A stretch of DNA of 64,000 bases from Acidobacteriota bacterium (GTDB lineage: Bacteria; Acidobacteriota; Terriglobia; Acidiferrales; UBA7541): positions 216,401 to 280,400 of the forward strand of contig JABCZG010000003.1 of NCBI GenBank assembly GCA_013289835.1, in the 5' to 3' direction. The position numbers and the translations under genes are program-made. This document shows, in pieces, positions 32,319 through 42,178 of this stretch; within the stretch, counting starts at the first letter, position 1, and every line of letters starts with the position of its first letter. The notes beneath the pieces were generated by a model. The model saw nothing but the letters and a program-made list of their open reading frames with translations. It ran no database searches and had not been told where the DNA came from.

Positions 32319-34391
32319 TCAATTCCCAGACTGCTTGCCCTCAAATTCCTCGCCCATCCATTTCTGAAACGCGGAAGTGTTTTGCGCCCGGCCGAGAAAA
32401 TTTTTGACCAGGTCATTTGCAGACTGCGATCCGCCGGGCTCGAGCACAATGCGCCGATAACGCGCCGCCGGTCCCGGAGCAAGCAAATTTGTTGCGTCAA
32501 ATTGTGAAACGAAGTCCTCGGCGATCACCTTGTCCCACAAGTAGGTGTAATACGCGGAGGAGTATCCTCCCAAGTGTCCGAACGACGCGAACATGTGCGT
32601 TCCCGGGAGCGGCGTAAGCAGCGTATATTGCCGTGTAGCTCCGTCCGTAACCGCATCCAAATCCACGTCCTGGGGCTTCCGACTGTAAATCTCATACGAG
32701 ATTGCTGAATAGCTGTCTTGCGCGCTGACCCAGGACGCGCGGCCAAACGCGGAGGCGCGGTTCATGCGTGCGACCAGTTCAGCGGGAATCGTCTCGCCGG
32801 TTTTGTAGTGGCGCGCAAAGGTGGCCAGCACTTGCGGACTGCGCATCCACTCTTCCAGCATCTGCGAAGGGGCCTCGCCGAAATCCGCCTCCATGGAGAT
32901 TCCGCTCACGCCGGACCACTGCTGCTTGCCGGAGAGGATCTGGTGCACCAGGTGGCCGAATTCGTGGAAGAAGGTCACCACATCACCGTAGTCCATCAAG
33001 CCTGGGTCCGTGGCCGTGGGCGCCGCAAAATTGCAGACCAGTGCGGCTTCTGGCAACTGCTTGCCGCGAATGCCCTCGAGCAGCGGCGACATTTGCGCGT
33101 GGCTGAATTTGTTCGGCCGCGGGTGCATGTCCAGGTAGAAGCGGCCGATCATTTTTCCGTTTTCAGACACGTCCCACGTTTCCACATCCGGAGCCCACGC
33201 CGGGGCTCCGACTTCTTGGTTAAACGTGAGGCCGAAAAGCTTCTGTGCCGTATCCAGGATGCCCTGCTTCACTCGGTCGTAGGCAAAGTAAGGACGTACC
33301 GAAGTCGAGTCAAAGTTGTAGCCGCTGCGCTGGACCAGCTCACGCAGATAATAATTTTCAAAATCAAATATCTCCTTGGCGCCGGGAGAGGTCTTGTTCT
33401 TCTCCGCTAGCAGCATCGCAAACTCCCGCTGCGCCAACGGCCGCGCGGCTTCATTCACCTGGCGGATAAAGTTGGCGATGTTCTGACCGTTGCCAATCAT
33501 CTTGTCCGCGGCGTTGTAGTCCGCCCACGAGGAATACCCAAGGATTGTCGCGATTTCCTGACGCGCGCGCATCATCTCAAGCAGCACATCGCGGTTCTTC
33601 GGGTAGGCCCTGTTGCCAAAGGCAACCCACAGCTGCTTGCGCACGGATTCGTTTTTCGCAAAAGTGAAGACCGGCAGCGCGTCTGGGTAATCGGTCGTGA
33701 TACGGATCTTGCCGTCCGCTCCCGGTTTGTGGGAATCAATGTAGTCCTGGGGAAGTCCCTCGAGGTCCCTGGCGCTGTCAACGGCGATGGAGCGCTGATC
33801 GTCGGAGATATTGCGGTCAAACGCGGATTGCTCATTGGTGAGTTTGTCGTTTAGTTCGCGCAGGTGCGCGCGCGTGGCATCGTCCTTGTCCACACCGGCA
33901 AGCCGGAACTCCAGCAGTTGCCGCTGGACGTAATAGCGAGTCGCCGGATCGCTTTTCGAAACATCGAGAGAAGAGAGCGCCTGATAAACTTCGCGGTTGA
34001 GCGAAAGCGCCGTAGCCGCCGCGCTTGCTTTTGTGGTCATGGCCGTGGCGCGATCCCGGAATGTCGCGTCGGGATGCACCTGCTGCATGAAGCTCGAAAA
34101 CTCGATGGTGGCGTTTAGCTGGCGCGTAGCTTCGTCAAACGGTACCAGCGTGTTCTCAATCGTCCGGCCGCCTTTTGCGGCGACTATTTGATCGATTGCC
34201 CTCTGCGCCGCGGCAAGCCTTTCGTTCTCCATCTTTTCGAACGCCGTAACGTCCGGTTTTGTGGCCCATATCGAGGGCTGCGACGCGGGAAGTCCCTGCC
34301 CCCGAACTGCGGGGGCGCTCGCCATCAGTACGCAAGCAACTGCAGAAGTGAGAAAACCTGTGAAGGGATGCAAAACACGAGCGAGGTTCAT
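32319..34391 (-). CDS. Secreted M3-family oligopeptidase
   Basis: A 690-aa thimet-oligopeptidase-like enzyme with a signal peptide at about residues 1-30. The catalytic zinc motif is VVTFFHEFGHLVHQIL (HEFGH, about residue 470), followed by the third ligand region MEADFGEAPSQMLEEW. A typical M3 segment GYSSAYYTYLWDKVIAEDF lies near the C-terminus. M3 enzymes cut short peptides; export implies periplasmic or extracellular peptide use. The ATG at 34391 follows GGAG; the frame also opens upstream at 34406. Confidence 0.92.
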   Translation of the reverse strand: MNLARVLHPFTGFLTSAVACVLMASAPAVRGQGLPASQPSIWATKPDVTAFEKMENERLAAAQRAIDQIVAAKGGRTIENTLVPFDEATRQLNATIEFSSFMQQVHPDATFRDRATAMTTKASAAATALSLNREVYQALSSLDVSKSDPATRYYVQRQLLEFRLAGVDKDDATRAHLRELNDKLTNEQSAFDRNISDDQRSIAVDSARDLEGLPQDYIDSHKPGADGKIRITTDYPDALPVFTFAKNESVRKQLWVAFGNRAYPKNRDVLLEMMRARQEIATILGYSSWADYNAADKMIGNGQNIANFIRQVNEAARPLAQREFAMLLAEKNKTSPGAKEIFDFENYYLRELVQRSGYNFDSTSVRPYFAYDRVKQGILDTAQKLFGLTFNQEVGAPAWAPDVETWDVSENGKMIGRFYLDMHPRPNKFSHAQMSPLLEGIRGKQLPEAALVCNFAAPTATDPGLMDYGDVVTFFHEFGHLVHQILSGKQQWSGVSGISMEADFGEAPSQMLEEWMRSPQVLATFARHYKTGETIPAELVARMNRASAFGRASWVSAQDSYSAISYEIYSRKPQDVDLDAVTDGATRQYTLLTPLPGTHMFASFGHLGGYSSAYYTYLWDKVIAEDFVSQFDATNLLAPGPAARYRRIVLEPGGSQSANDLVKNFLGRAQNTSAFQKWMGEEFEGKQSGN

Positions 34392-34611
34392 CGAGAAGCG
34401 CTCCAATGAGAAAGTTTGTTCCGGGAGAGTTGCCCTAAGATACCTGAGTTTGGACGCCCCGCCCAGCGAAAGGAAAGGGCGTCTCCCCGGCTTTTTCTGA
34501 CTCTGCCCATTGGTTCAGGTTCCTGGAGGACACGCACCTGTACCATTTCGCTGTTGCCTCGCTTTGCAGCACCGCCTACATTGAGTGTGTACACGCTCTC
34601 GAACAGGGAAC

Positions 34612-35475
34612 ATGCAATCCTTGCTAGGCTTCCGCGGCAACAAACCCAATTCCTCGCCTCTTGAGGGACTCGGTACTCTCCGCGCGCAGCAGGCGGAAGC
34701 CGGCCTTCGGCAGCTTGCGCGGCGCGAATGGTGGCTCTGGCTGTCGGCATTTTTTGTGACAACGCTTTCGGCGATAGGTTTCCTACTCTCCTCCATTCAA
34801 ACTCTCTTCCGCCACAGCGAACATTTTTACGAAATTCGAGCCGATCAGGCCCGTTGGGGAATCATGTGCCTGCTGCTCTTGTTCAATGGCTGGTTCGTTT
34901 TTCGTCAATGGGTTTTTCGGCGAATGCGAAAGCAATTCATCGGGGATAGCGCGGGTGCTGAAACGGTCGCGGCCCAGTTCTCCGATCCAGCCGGCGTGGA
35001 TCCCGCCACCGGACTTTACAATCGGGCCTTCATCGAACAACAGCTTGGGAAAGAGATCGTGCGCGCCAAGCGGCAGAACAGCGCGTTGAGCCTGGCTACG
35101 ATTCATTTGGACGACTTTCAGGAGATCAACAAGCTCTATGGTCCGTCAGCAACGGACCTGGCTTTGAAAGAGCTTGCGCGACGTTTAAGGAAGGCGTGTC
35201 GCGGATCCGACTACGCTGCGCGGCTGGCCAGCGACGATTTCTTGCTGGTGCTGCCCGAATGCGGGTTGGGAGAGGTCAAACTTGTCTTGAACCGCCTCGG
35301 TTCGCTGGAGATGACCTGTTCCGGGCGCCAGGTCAGTCTCACGTGCACAACCGGATGGGTGGACTATCAGCCCGGTGACATGCCATCAGATTTGTTGAAG
35401 CGCGCTGCGCAGATCCTCCACCTCTACGAGACCGCCGCCAACGATAGCTTCTCCTCGACCCTAGCGCCGCATTGA
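34612..35475 (+). CDS. Degenerate GGDEF protein with intact I-site
   Basis: A 287-aa membrane protein with two helices at about residues 40-60 and 85-105 and a C-terminal GGDEF domain. The domain start DPATGLYNRAFIEQQL is normal, but the active-site loop reads ASDDF instead of GGDEF, so cyclase activity is unlikely. Five residues before it the I-site RxxD is kept as RGSD, so the protein can plausibly bind c-di-GMP as an effector, as known for other degenerate GGDEF receptors. The ATG at 34612 follows AGGGA. It is divergent from the M3 peptidase. Confidence 0.85.
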   Translation: MQSLLGFRGNKPNSSPLEGLGTLRAQQAEAGLRQLARREWWLWLSAFFVTTLSAIGFLLSSIQTLFRHSEHFYEIRADQARWGIMCLLLLFNGWFVFRQWVFRRMRKQFIGDSAGAETVAAQFSDPAGVDPATGLYNRAFIEQQLGKEIVRAKRQNSALSLATIHLDDFQEINKLYGPSATDLALKELARRLRKACRGSDYAARLASDDFLLVLPECGLGEVKLVLNRLGSLEMTCSGRQVSLTCTTGWVDYQPGDMPSDLLKRAAQILHLYETAANDSFSSTLAPH

Positions 35476-35692
35476 TTTCTTAAGAAGCCCTTCGCGAACG
35501 CCATGAGGGCAGGCTTCCCGGTCTTTTTACCTTGCTCCGGTAATCCCCCGCGCAAAATAAAATCTTTGCTTCATTCCATCGAATTTTCCGGCCCTTGGAA
35601 AATAGGTGACACTCGCGCATAAATTCTGAACTTTGCGTAGCGCGCGGATTTCGCCGACTGTAGAATGGATAGGCAGTCGAAAGGAGATGCGT

Positions 35693-35917
35693 ATGCCCAA
35701 GACGAAGGCGAGTTCCACGCCGAAGGTAAGAAAATCTCCAACCGCAAAGTATCAGCCAACGCGCGAGGAAATCGCCGTGCGTGCGTACGAGATCTATCTT
35801 GAGCGTGGATGCACGCCGGGAAATGAACTCGAGGATTGGACGCGCGCCGAACGCGAATTGCTCGAAAAGAGCCAGAAGCCGCGCCGCAAACCGGCGCCGA
35901 AATCGCTTGCCGCTTAG
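35693..35917 (+). CDS. DUF2934 small protein
   Basis: A 74-aa basic protein. Residues 1-22 are Lys/Thr/Ser-rich; residues 24-60 form the DUF2934 motif (EEIAVRAYEIYLERGCTPG, then a W-containing helix DWTRAERELLE). The last 15 residues are Lys/Pro/Arg-rich. The function of DUF2934 is unknown. AAGGAG at 35681-35686 fixes the start at 35693 although the frame opens earlier. Confidence 0.82.
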   Translation: MPKTKASSTPKVRKSPTAKYQPTREEIAVRAYEIYLERGCTPGNELEDWTRAERELLEKSQKPRRKPAPKSLAA

Positions 35918-36235
35918 GTTCGGCTGACGCATCTGTAGACCTGCCAATGCCGGGTAGCCTGCGCGCCTGCGCTCGCTGCCAGTGCGGTGTTCTTATGTAC
36001 CCTGCAAATTCAAGATGAATTACCTTCTCTCCCAGCTGTTCGCCTCCCTCGCCGCCGTTTGTTCCCCGCACCCCGGTATGGTAGGCTTCCTCCTGAAAAA
36101 TAGCCCGGCCCAGCGCCACGCAAGCCCCTGCGACGCGCACGTCCTTTCCGTTCGTCTTCCGCTGCTGCCTCTCTGGAGGAGAAAGTCTCTCTGGAAGGAA
36201 CGAGGCCCAGGCAAGAACAAGGAACGATCAGCGTT
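35918..36235. other. Intergenic region upstream of mqnD
   Basis: 318 bp between the DUF2934 gene and mqnD. Short ORFs on both strands look like shadows with biased Arg/Ser composition. I see no convincing gene, repeat or clear promoter; the mqnD ribosome-binding site (AAGGAA) is at its right end. Confidence 0.5.
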
Positions 36236-37111
36236 ATGGCAGCCAGACAGACAGCTTCACAGACGGAAAAAGAGCCGGTAGAGATCAAGCTCGCGCATTC
36301 GCCGGATTCCGACGATGCCTTCATGTTCTACGCGCTGGCCACTCACAAGCTGTCCACGCCCGGATACAAGTACCAGCACATTCTCGCCGACATCCAATCT
36401 TTGAACGAAGCTGCACTCACGGAGACGTACGACGTAACGGCGATCAGTTTTGCCGCGTATCCAACCCTCCGCGACAAATACGTCTTGCTCGATTGCGGCG
36501 CTAGTTTTGGCGAAGGCTACGGCCCCATTGTCGTTTCCACCAAAGCTCTGAAGCAAAACGAACTAGCCGGGAAGCGCATCGCCGTCCCGGGCTTGAAAAC
36601 TTCTGCCTACCTCACGCTGAAACTCTTCGAACCCAACTTCGAACCGGTGGTCATGCCCTTCGACAAAATTATGGACGCGGTCCAGAAAGACATGGTTGAG
36701 GCCGGCTTGCTCATTCACGAAGGGCAGCTCTTCTTCCCTCAAATGGGTCTGCATCGCGTGATTGATCTGGGAATCTGGTGGCAGGAGCAGACCGGATTGC
36801 CTCTTCCGCTGGGAGGAAACGCTGTGCGCCGCGCGCTCGGGCCGCAGCTCGGTCGCCGGATCGCCAAGACCATTCGCGACAGCGTCTCCTATGGTCTTGA
36901 ACATCGCGAAGAAGCGTTGAACTATGCAATGCAATTCGCGCGCGACATGGATGCCGAACTGGCGGACAAATTTGTCGGCATGTACGTCAACAAATGGACC
37001 CTCGGCTACGGCGAAAAAGGCAAGCAAGCCGTGAAAGAGTTGATCGAGCGCGGCACCAAGGCCGGCCTGCTCCCGGGCCCCCCAAGTGTAGAATTCCTTC
37101 GCGAGGATTAG
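36236..37111 (+). CDS. mqnD: 1,4-dihydroxy-6-naphthoate synthase (futalosine pathway)
   Basis: A 291-aa MqnD-family enzyme that converts cyclic dehypoxanthine futalosine to 1,4-dihydroxy-6-naphthoate for menaquinone. The family signature HSPDSDDAFMFYAL is at about residues 21-34, with TYDVTAISFAAYPTL and GEGYGPIVVS following, all in the periplasmic-binding-protein-like fold. The histidine near residue 165 (LLIHEGQLFF) fits the catalytic region. No other mqn gene lies in the window, so the pathway is scattered. Context supplies no further evidence. Confidence 0.9.
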   Translation: MAARQTASQTEKEPVEIKLAHSPDSDDAFMFYALATHKLSTPGYKYQHILADIQSLNEAALTETYDVTAISFAAYPTLRDKYVLLDCGASFGEGYGPIVVSTKALKQNELAGKRIAVPGLKTSAYLTLKLFEPNFEPVVMPFDKIMDAVQKDMVEAGLLIHEGQLFFPQMGLHRVIDLGIWWQEQTGLPLPLGGNAVRRALGPQLGRRIAKTIRDSVSYGLEHREEALNYAMQFARDMDAELADKFVGMYVNKWTLGYGEKGKQAVKELIERGTKAGLLPGPPSVEFLRED

Positions 37112-37186
37112 CGTACTCCTTACAATTTTCTTGTCCCGGTTCGTCTTGACGCTATCCCTCTTATCCCTTAGTGTCTTTTGTCTATC

Positions 37187-39037
37187 ATGCGATTCAAAAA
37201 AATAGCCTTGAAGTCTGCTTTCGTTGCGCTGGCGGCAATTTTTCTGCTGACGCGGAGCGCTGCTGCGCAAACCGCGCCAAAAGCCTCCGAGCATTTCGAG
37301 CCAAACAAAGCCTGGCCGCAGCAAGCAGTGCGCTCCATGCACGGCATGGTCGCCACCGATGAAGAACTCGGCTCTCAAGCCGGCGTAGAAATCCTCAAAC
37401 GCGGCGGCAACGCCATAGACGCCGCCGCGGCTGTGGCCTTCGCGTTGGCCGTGGTGGAACCCGCGGCAGGCAACATCGGAGGCGGCGGCTTCATGCTGAT
37501 CCGGCTCGCAGATGGCAAAACCACATTCCTCGACTACCGCGAAACGGCTCCTGGCAAGTCTACGCGCGACATGTACATCGGCAAGGATGGCAAGCTCGAT
37601 GAAGAAGCATCCGTCATCGGCTACCGCTCCGTGGCGGTACCCGGAACCGTGGCAGGTCTCGAGCTCGCGCTGAAATCCTACGGCACGATGAAACTCGCGG
37701 ACGTGATGGCACCAGCAATTCGCCTCGCGGAGCAAGGATTCCGCGTCAGCGACAAGCTCGCGCGCGAATTGCAAGAAGAGCGTCCCGGATTGCAAAAATT
37801 TACCGGCAGCCAGCGCATCTTTCTGAACGGCGGTCAAATGTGGAAGGCCGGTGACACGCTGAAGCAACCGGAACTAGCTGGTACTCTCAAGCGCATCGCC
37901 AGGAATGGCGCGGAAGAGTTCTATCGCGGCGAGACGGCGCACGCGCTTGCCGATGAAATGGCGCGCAATGGCGGCATCGTCACTTTGGAGGATCTCGCGC
38001 ACTATGCGCCGAAGGTTCGCGAAGTCTTACACGCAAAATATGAAAACGGCGGCCACACGTGGGAGGTTCTCACCTCGCCTCCACCCAGTTCCGGCGGCGT
38101 CGCCATCATTGAAGCGCTGAACATGCTGCAAGGCGTGCCATTGAAGGGCTGGGACGATCCCCAAAGCGTTCACATGGTTGCGGAAACGATGCGCCGCGTC
38201 TTTGCCGATCGCGCCGCGTATCTCGCCGATCCGGACTATTCCAATGTCCCGGTGGCAGGGCTAACCAGCCCGTGCTACTCGAAAGAGCGCGCGGCTACCA
38301 TCAATTCCGCAAAAGCATCTTCCAGCAAAGAGGTGAAAGCAGGCGCTCCCCATGTGTGCGGCTCAGCGGCCAATCTTGATGCCTGGCCGCAAATGGTCGC
38401 GAGCCTCGGCGAGGGCCACCACACCACACACTTCTCCGTCGTGGACGCCACAGGAAACGCCGTGGCCAGCACCTACACGCTAAACGACAACTACGGCTCT
38501 CACGTAACGAGTTCGTTAGGCTTCCTGCTCAACGACGAAATGGACGATTTCACCACCCAGCCGGGCGTGCCCAACGCCCTCTACGGGCTAATGCAATCGG
38601 ACGCCAACGCCATCGCCCCAGGCCACCGGCCGCTTAGCTCGATGACCCCAACGATTCTGCTCCGCGACGGCAAGCTCAGCTTCGTCACCGGTTCGCCGGG
38701 AGGCCCCACAATCATTTCCGCCACGCTGCTGAGCATCGTTAATTGGATGGATTTTGGGATGGACGCGCAAGCGGCCATCAACGCGCCGAGATTTCATCAT
38801 CAGTGGATGCCGGATCGCATCCGCATGGAAGCGGAGTTCCCGGAAAGCATGGAGCAGGCGCTGCGGGCCCGCGGTCACGATGTCGAGCGCGGCTGGTACG
38901 AAACACCCACCTTGGGACACGAAGCCAAATGGCGCAAACATATGGGGCTGGTCAACGCTATTGGAATCGATCCGCGAACCGGCGAACGGCAGGGCGCAGC
39001 CGATCCGCGCGATGCGGGCTCTGCCGTGGGATACTAA
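37187..39037 (+). CDS. ggt: Gamma-glutamyltransferase (exported)
   Basis: A 616-aa Ntn-hydrolase that processes glutathione and other gamma-glutamyl compounds. The signal peptide covers about residues 1-27. Seen: GGNAIDAAAAVAFALAVVEP, NIGGGGFMLIR, FLDYRETAP, the autoprocessing Thr in HTTHFSVVD (about residue 412), and SSMTPTILLRDG with GSPGGPTI near the C-terminus. The large and small subunits would be produced by cleavage before that Thr. The frame opens with TTG at 37178; ATG at 37187 is chosen, but neither has a clear ribosome-binding site. Confidence 0.93.
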   Translation: MRFKKIALKSAFVALAAIFLLTRSAAAQTAPKASEHFEPNKAWPQQAVRSMHGMVATDEELGSQAGVEILKRGGNAIDAAAAVAFALAVVEPAAGNIGGGGFMLIRLADGKTTFLDYRETAPGKSTRDMYIGKDGKLDEEASVIGYRSVAVPGTVAGLELALKSYGTMKLADVMAPAIRLAEQGFRVSDKLARELQEERPGLQKFTGSQRIFLNGGQMWKAGDTLKQPELAGTLKRIARNGAEEFYRGETAHALADEMARNGGIVTLEDLAHYAPKVREVLHAKYENGGHTWEVLTSPPPSSGGVAIIEALNMLQGVPLKGWDDPQSVHMVAETMRRVFADRAAYLADPDYSNVPVAGLTSPCYSKERAATINSAKASSSKEVKAGAPHVCGSAANLDAWPQMVASLGEGHHTTHFSVVDATGNAVASTYTLNDNYGSHVTSSLGFLLNDEMDDFTTQPGVPNALYGLMQSDANAIAPGHRPLSSMTPTILLRDGKLSFVTGSPGGPTIISATLLSIVNWMDFGMDAQAAINAPRFHHQWMPDRIRMEAEFPESMEQALRARGHDVERGWYETPTLGHEAKWRKHMGLVNAIGIDPRTGERQGAADPRDAGSAVGY

Positions 39038-39120
39038 AATAGTCTTGGATACACGGGGTGCAAGGTTAAAAAGAGAACGCTCAAGTTGCGGCCGACTGGC
39101 GCGGAGACTTCGTCAAGATT

Positions 39121-39981
39121 ATGCCAAGACTACTCTCGACGTACATGTTCGTATCGCGAAAACTGACTCCAGAGACGCTGGGGCAGATCGCCGAGGCCGG
39201 ATTCCAGGGCCTCGAGATTTTCTGCACGCGTAGCCATTTTGAATACTCCGTCAAGTCGGAAGTGCTCGCCGTCGCCAGCGCGCTCGAAGCACACCGCTTG
39301 CAGCTTGTCTCCATGCACGCGCCGACCAGCAGGGACATGAGCGCCACGCGCGAGAGCGGCACTCCTCTTTCCATCTGCGAAGTCGAGCGCGTCCGCCGCA
39401 TCGAGGCCATGGATGAATTGAAGCGCGTGATTGATGTTGCCGAGGATTTGCCCTACGCGCGCCTCATCGTGCACATGGGCGGCTCGCGCGAAACGGCCGA
39501 TCCGCGTAAGCGTGATGCCGCCTTCAGCACGCTCGAGCATTTGGTCCTGCACGCGCACCACGCTGGCGTAACCATTTGCGTGGAAAATACCACCAGTGAG
39601 ATGGGAGCTCCCGCGTACCTGCGCGCCTTCGTGGATGAAACCCGTCTCACCGGCCTGCGCTTCAATTTTGATATCGGCCACGCACACTTAGCGGAATTGC
39701 CCGAAGACGAACGCATCGAGAAAAGTTTCGCACCCTTGCGCGACCTCGTCGCCTCCGTGCATCTTCACGACAATCATGGCGATAAGGACGAGCACATCCC
39801 TCCCTACGACGGCTCCATTGACTGGCCCGCCGCCATTAAAATCCTGCACTCCTCCCCGCAAGCCGCCTTGCCGATTGTCCTGGAACTGAAGGAAAAGACC
39901 GGCCCAGAAGCCCCCAGCGCCGCAGAGCAGCTCTCCGCCGCCCGCAAGGCCATGGAACGCTTCGAGAATGCTTGGGAATAG
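39121..39981 (+). CDS. Sugar phosphate isomerase/epimerase-like TIM barrel protein
   Basis: A 286-aa AP-endonuclease-2/xylose-isomerase-like TIM barrel. Metal-binding residues are suggested by CVENTTSEMG (Glu, about residue 160), FNFDIGHAH (Asp and His, about residue 183), VHLHDNHGDKDEH (about residue 213) and the final Glu in VLELKEK. The substrate cannot be told; relatives isomerise sugars, inositols or hydroxypyruvate. It lies 83 bp after ggt on the same strand. Confidence 0.8.
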   Translation: MPRLLSTYMFVSRKLTPETLGQIAEAGFQGLEIFCTRSHFEYSVKSEVLAVASALEAHRLQLVSMHAPTSRDMSATRESGTPLSICEVERVRRIEAMDELKRVIDVAEDLPYARLIVHMGGSRETADPRKRDAAFSTLEHLVLHAHHAGVTICVENTTSEMGAPAYLRAFVDETRLTGLRFNFDIGHAHLAELPEDERIEKSFAPLRDLVASVHLHDNHGDKDEHIPPYDGSIDWPAAIKILHSSPQAALPIVLELKEKTGPEAPSAAEQLSAARKAMERFENAWE

Positions 39982-40003
39982 CCCAGGCCCCCTACTCCTA
40001 GAA

Positions 40004-40033
40004 TTGACTATTAAATTGACCATGGTCTATAAT
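40004..40033 (+). promoter_or_regulatory. Promoter and operator of the toxin-antitoxin pair
   Basis: TTGACT (40004-40009), 18-bp spacer, TATAAT (40028-40033): a near-consensus sigma-70 promoter. A perfect 10-bp palindrome GACCATGGTC (40018-40027) fills the spacer right against the -10 box, a good place for autorepression by the antitoxin complex. The expected start of transcription is about 10 bp before the antitoxin ATG, so the leader is very short. Confidence 0.7.
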
Positions 40034-40050
40034 TCTGACTAGGTACTCCC

Positions 40051-40299
40051 ATGGATATGGAAGAAGTCTCAATCTCCGTCTTCAAAGCCAAGTGCCTTGC
40101 TCTCCTCGAGCAGGTGCGTAAAACCAAGAAGCCCCTCCGCATCACGCGCCACGGCAAACCCGTAGCCGAAATTGTGCCGCCCTCTCCAGTCGTGGACCGC
40201 GCGGCCTGGATAGGCTCTATGAAGGGCAAGATGGAAATCCTCGGGGACATCATCTCTCCTGCATCCGATGAGGACGAATGGGAGGTCCTGCGCGATTGA
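40051..40299 (+). CDS. Phd/YefM-family antitoxin
   Basis: An 82-aa antitoxin. The N-terminal Phd/YefM dimerisation and DNA-binding fold is seen as SVFKAKCLALLEQVRKTKKPLRITRHGKPVAEIVP; the C-terminal half (GSMKGKMEILGDIIS and the acidic end [10 protein letters not shown]) would wrap and block the toxin. A second ATG at 40057 is possible. It overlaps the PIN toxin reading frame, typical of co-translated toxin-antitoxin pairs. Confidence 0.87.
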   Translation: MDMEEVSISVFKAKCLALLEQVRKTKKPLRITRHGKPVAEIVPPSPVVDRAAWIGSMKGKMEILGDIISPASDEDEWEVLRD

Positions 40300-40682
40300 G
40301 GCTCCTGCTGGACACTCACATTTGGCTCTGGGGAATGCGGGAGCCGAACCGGCTCGGCCCTAGAACTTTGAGCGAGATTCGAGACACCGCGAATGAAGTC
40401 TGGCTCTCCCCCATCAGCACTTGGGAAGCGGTTCTGCTTCACACGAAAGGCCGGATTCACTTGAGCGTGGATCTCGTCGAATGGCTCGCAGTATCGACTG
40501 AGGGAATCCGCGAAGCGCCACTGACACACGAAATTGCTCTCGTCGCCCAGCAGTTGCGGCTGCATCAGGATCCAGCCGATCGTTTTCTGGCCGCGACTGC
40601 GCAAGTCCTCGACCTGACCTTAGTCACCGCAGACGAGCGCTTGCTGGGCTTACCAAATATCAAAACTCTGGCGAACCGCTAA
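40278..40682 (+). CDS. vapC: PIN-domain toxin (VapC-like)
   Basis: A PIN-domain ribonuclease of about 128-134 aa. The metal-binding acids are present: Asp in [11 protein letters not shown], Glu in STWEAVLL, Asp in [11 protein letters not shown], and the TADERLL segment. Targets of VapC enzymes are usually tRNA or rRNA. Two starts are possible: the ATG at 40278 after GAGGA, overlapping the antitoxin by 22 bp, or a TTG at 40296 overlapping the antitoxin stop (TTGA) after GGGAGG. Confidence 0.87.
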   Translation: MGGPARLRLLLDTHIWLWGMREPNRLGPRTLSEIRDTANEVWLSPISTWEAVLLHTKGRIHLSVDLVEWLAVSTEGIREAPLTHEIALVAQQLRLHQDPADRFLAATAQVLDLTLVTADERLLGLPNIKTLANR

Positions 40683-40768
40683 CGGATTCATCCTGCTTCG
40701 GACATTCTGGCCGCGCGCCGTCCTCTGATAAACTATTGGTTTGGCGTAGCGCCAATGAATTCTACTTT

Positions 40769-42070
40769 ATGACCACGATTACCATCGAGCAGGCAGGCAA
40801 GTACGACGGGCAGGAAGTCACCCTGAAAGGCTGGCTCTACAATCTGCGCGAATCGGGCAAACTGCTGTTCCCGATTTTCCGTGACGGCACCGGGATCATC
40901 CAAGGCGTGTGCGCACTGAAGGAGAACCCGGAGGCGTTCGAATCGCTGAAGGGCCTGACGCAGGAATCGAGCGTCATCGTCACGGGAAAGATTCGTGCGG
41001 AGAAACGCGCGCCCGGCGGCTACGAAATCGGCGTCACTAAAATTCAGATCGTGCAGAAAGTTCCGGAGAGCACGCCATTCCCCATTCAACTGAAGGAGCA
41101 CGGCGTCGATTTCCTGCTCGATCAACGCCACCTCTGGATTCGAACCCCACGCCAAGCTGCCATCTTGCGGGTTCGCGCCGAAGCCATCCGAGCCGCACGC
41201 GAATACATGGACGGCCAGGGCTACACGCTCACGGATGCGCCGATGTTCACGCCCGCGGCCTGCGAGGGCACTTCGACTCTGTTCGAAGTAAATTACATCG
41301 ACGACCAGAAAGCCTACTTGACGCAGAGCGGCCAGCTCTACGCCGAAGCCATCGCCATGGCCCTCGGCAAGGTATACACCTTCGGCCCCACGTTTCGCGC
41401 CGAAAAATCCAAGACCCGCCGCCACTTGACTGAATTCTGGATGCTCGAACCCGAAGCCGCCTACGTCGAGTTCGACGAAGCCATGTCACTCGGCGAAGGG
41501 CTCGTCAGCGCCATCGTGCAATCGGTCCTCAAAAATAAACCGCGCGAGCTCGAAACACTCAAACGTGACACCACCAAACTCGAAAACGTGAAACCGCCGT
41601 TCCCGCGTATCAGCTATGAGGACGCCGTTGCGGTCTTAAACAAGAACGGCAATCCCGCCAAGTTCGGTGACGACTTCGGCGGCGACGAAGAGACCATCAT
41701 CTCCAAGGAATTCGACCGCCCGGTGCTGATTCATCATTACCCGTCGGCGATAAAGGCCTTTTACATGCAGCCCGACGCCAACCGGCCGGAGCTGGCCCTG
41801 GCTTTTGACATGATTGCTCCCGAAGGCTACGGCGAAATCATCGGCGGCAGCCAGCGCATCCATGATTACGATTTATTGCTGAAGCGCCTCCGCGAACACA
41901 ACCTTCCGGAAGAATCCTTCCAGTGGTATCTCGATTTGCGCCGCTACGGAAGCGTCCCTCACTCCGGCTTCGGCATGGGCCTGGAACGCACCGTCGCCTG
42001 GATTTGCGGGACGGAACACATCCGCGAGGTCATCCCCTTCCCCCGCATGATTTACCGCGTGTATCCTTAG
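40769..42070 (+). CDS. asnS: Asparaginyl-tRNA synthetase
   Basis: A 433-aa class IIb synthetase that charges tRNA-Asn. An N-terminal OB fold (about residues 1-105) binds the anticodon. Motif 2 is [21 protein letters not shown], motif 3 is [15 protein letters not shown], and the catalytic domain lies between. The WMLEPE sequence and lack of the AspRS insertion favour Asn over Asp. The ATG at 40769 gives the family N-terminus; the frame also opens at 40736. It has no strong ribosome-binding site. Confidence 0.94.
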   Translation: MTTITIEQAGKYDGQEVTLKGWLYNLRESGKLLFPIFRDGTGIIQGVCALKENPEAFESLKGLTQESSVIVTGKIRAEKRAPGGYEIGVTKIQIVQKVPESTPFPIQLKEHGVDFLLDQRHLWIRTPRQAAILRVRAEAIRAAREYMDGQGYTLTDAPMFTPAACEGTSTLFEVNYIDDQKAYLTQSGQLYAEAIAMALGKVYTFGPTFRAEKSKTRRHLTEFWMLEPEAAYVEFDEAMSLGEGLVSAIVQSVLKNKPRELETLKRDTTKLENVKPPFPRISYEDAVAVLNKNGNPAKFGDDFGGDEETIISKEFDRPVLIHHYPSAIKAFYMQPDANRPELALAFDMIAPEGYGEIIGGSQRIHDYDLLLKRLREHNLPEESFQWYLDLRRYGSVPHSGFGMGLERTVAWICGTEHIREVIPFPRMIYRVYP

Positions 42071-42178
42071 TGCGGGGTAGTTGGACGCTTTTCCTGCTGT
42101 TCCCGCAATCTGGAATTTGATTTGGCTGGCTCTCGTGCCTTGCTCGCTGAAGCAACGCTCACTGTCTCCGCGCTTCAC

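Noticed and set aside
35480..35640. Possible c-di-GMP riboswitch near the degenerate GGDEF gene
   Set aside because: I compared the minus strand with the GEMM consensus as I remember it and did not find the conserved ACGCAAAGCC core or matching stems.
36563..37867. Minus-strand ORF of 434 aa opposite mqnD and ggt
   Set aside because: It spans two well-identified plus-strand genes and lacks any domain; shadow ORF.
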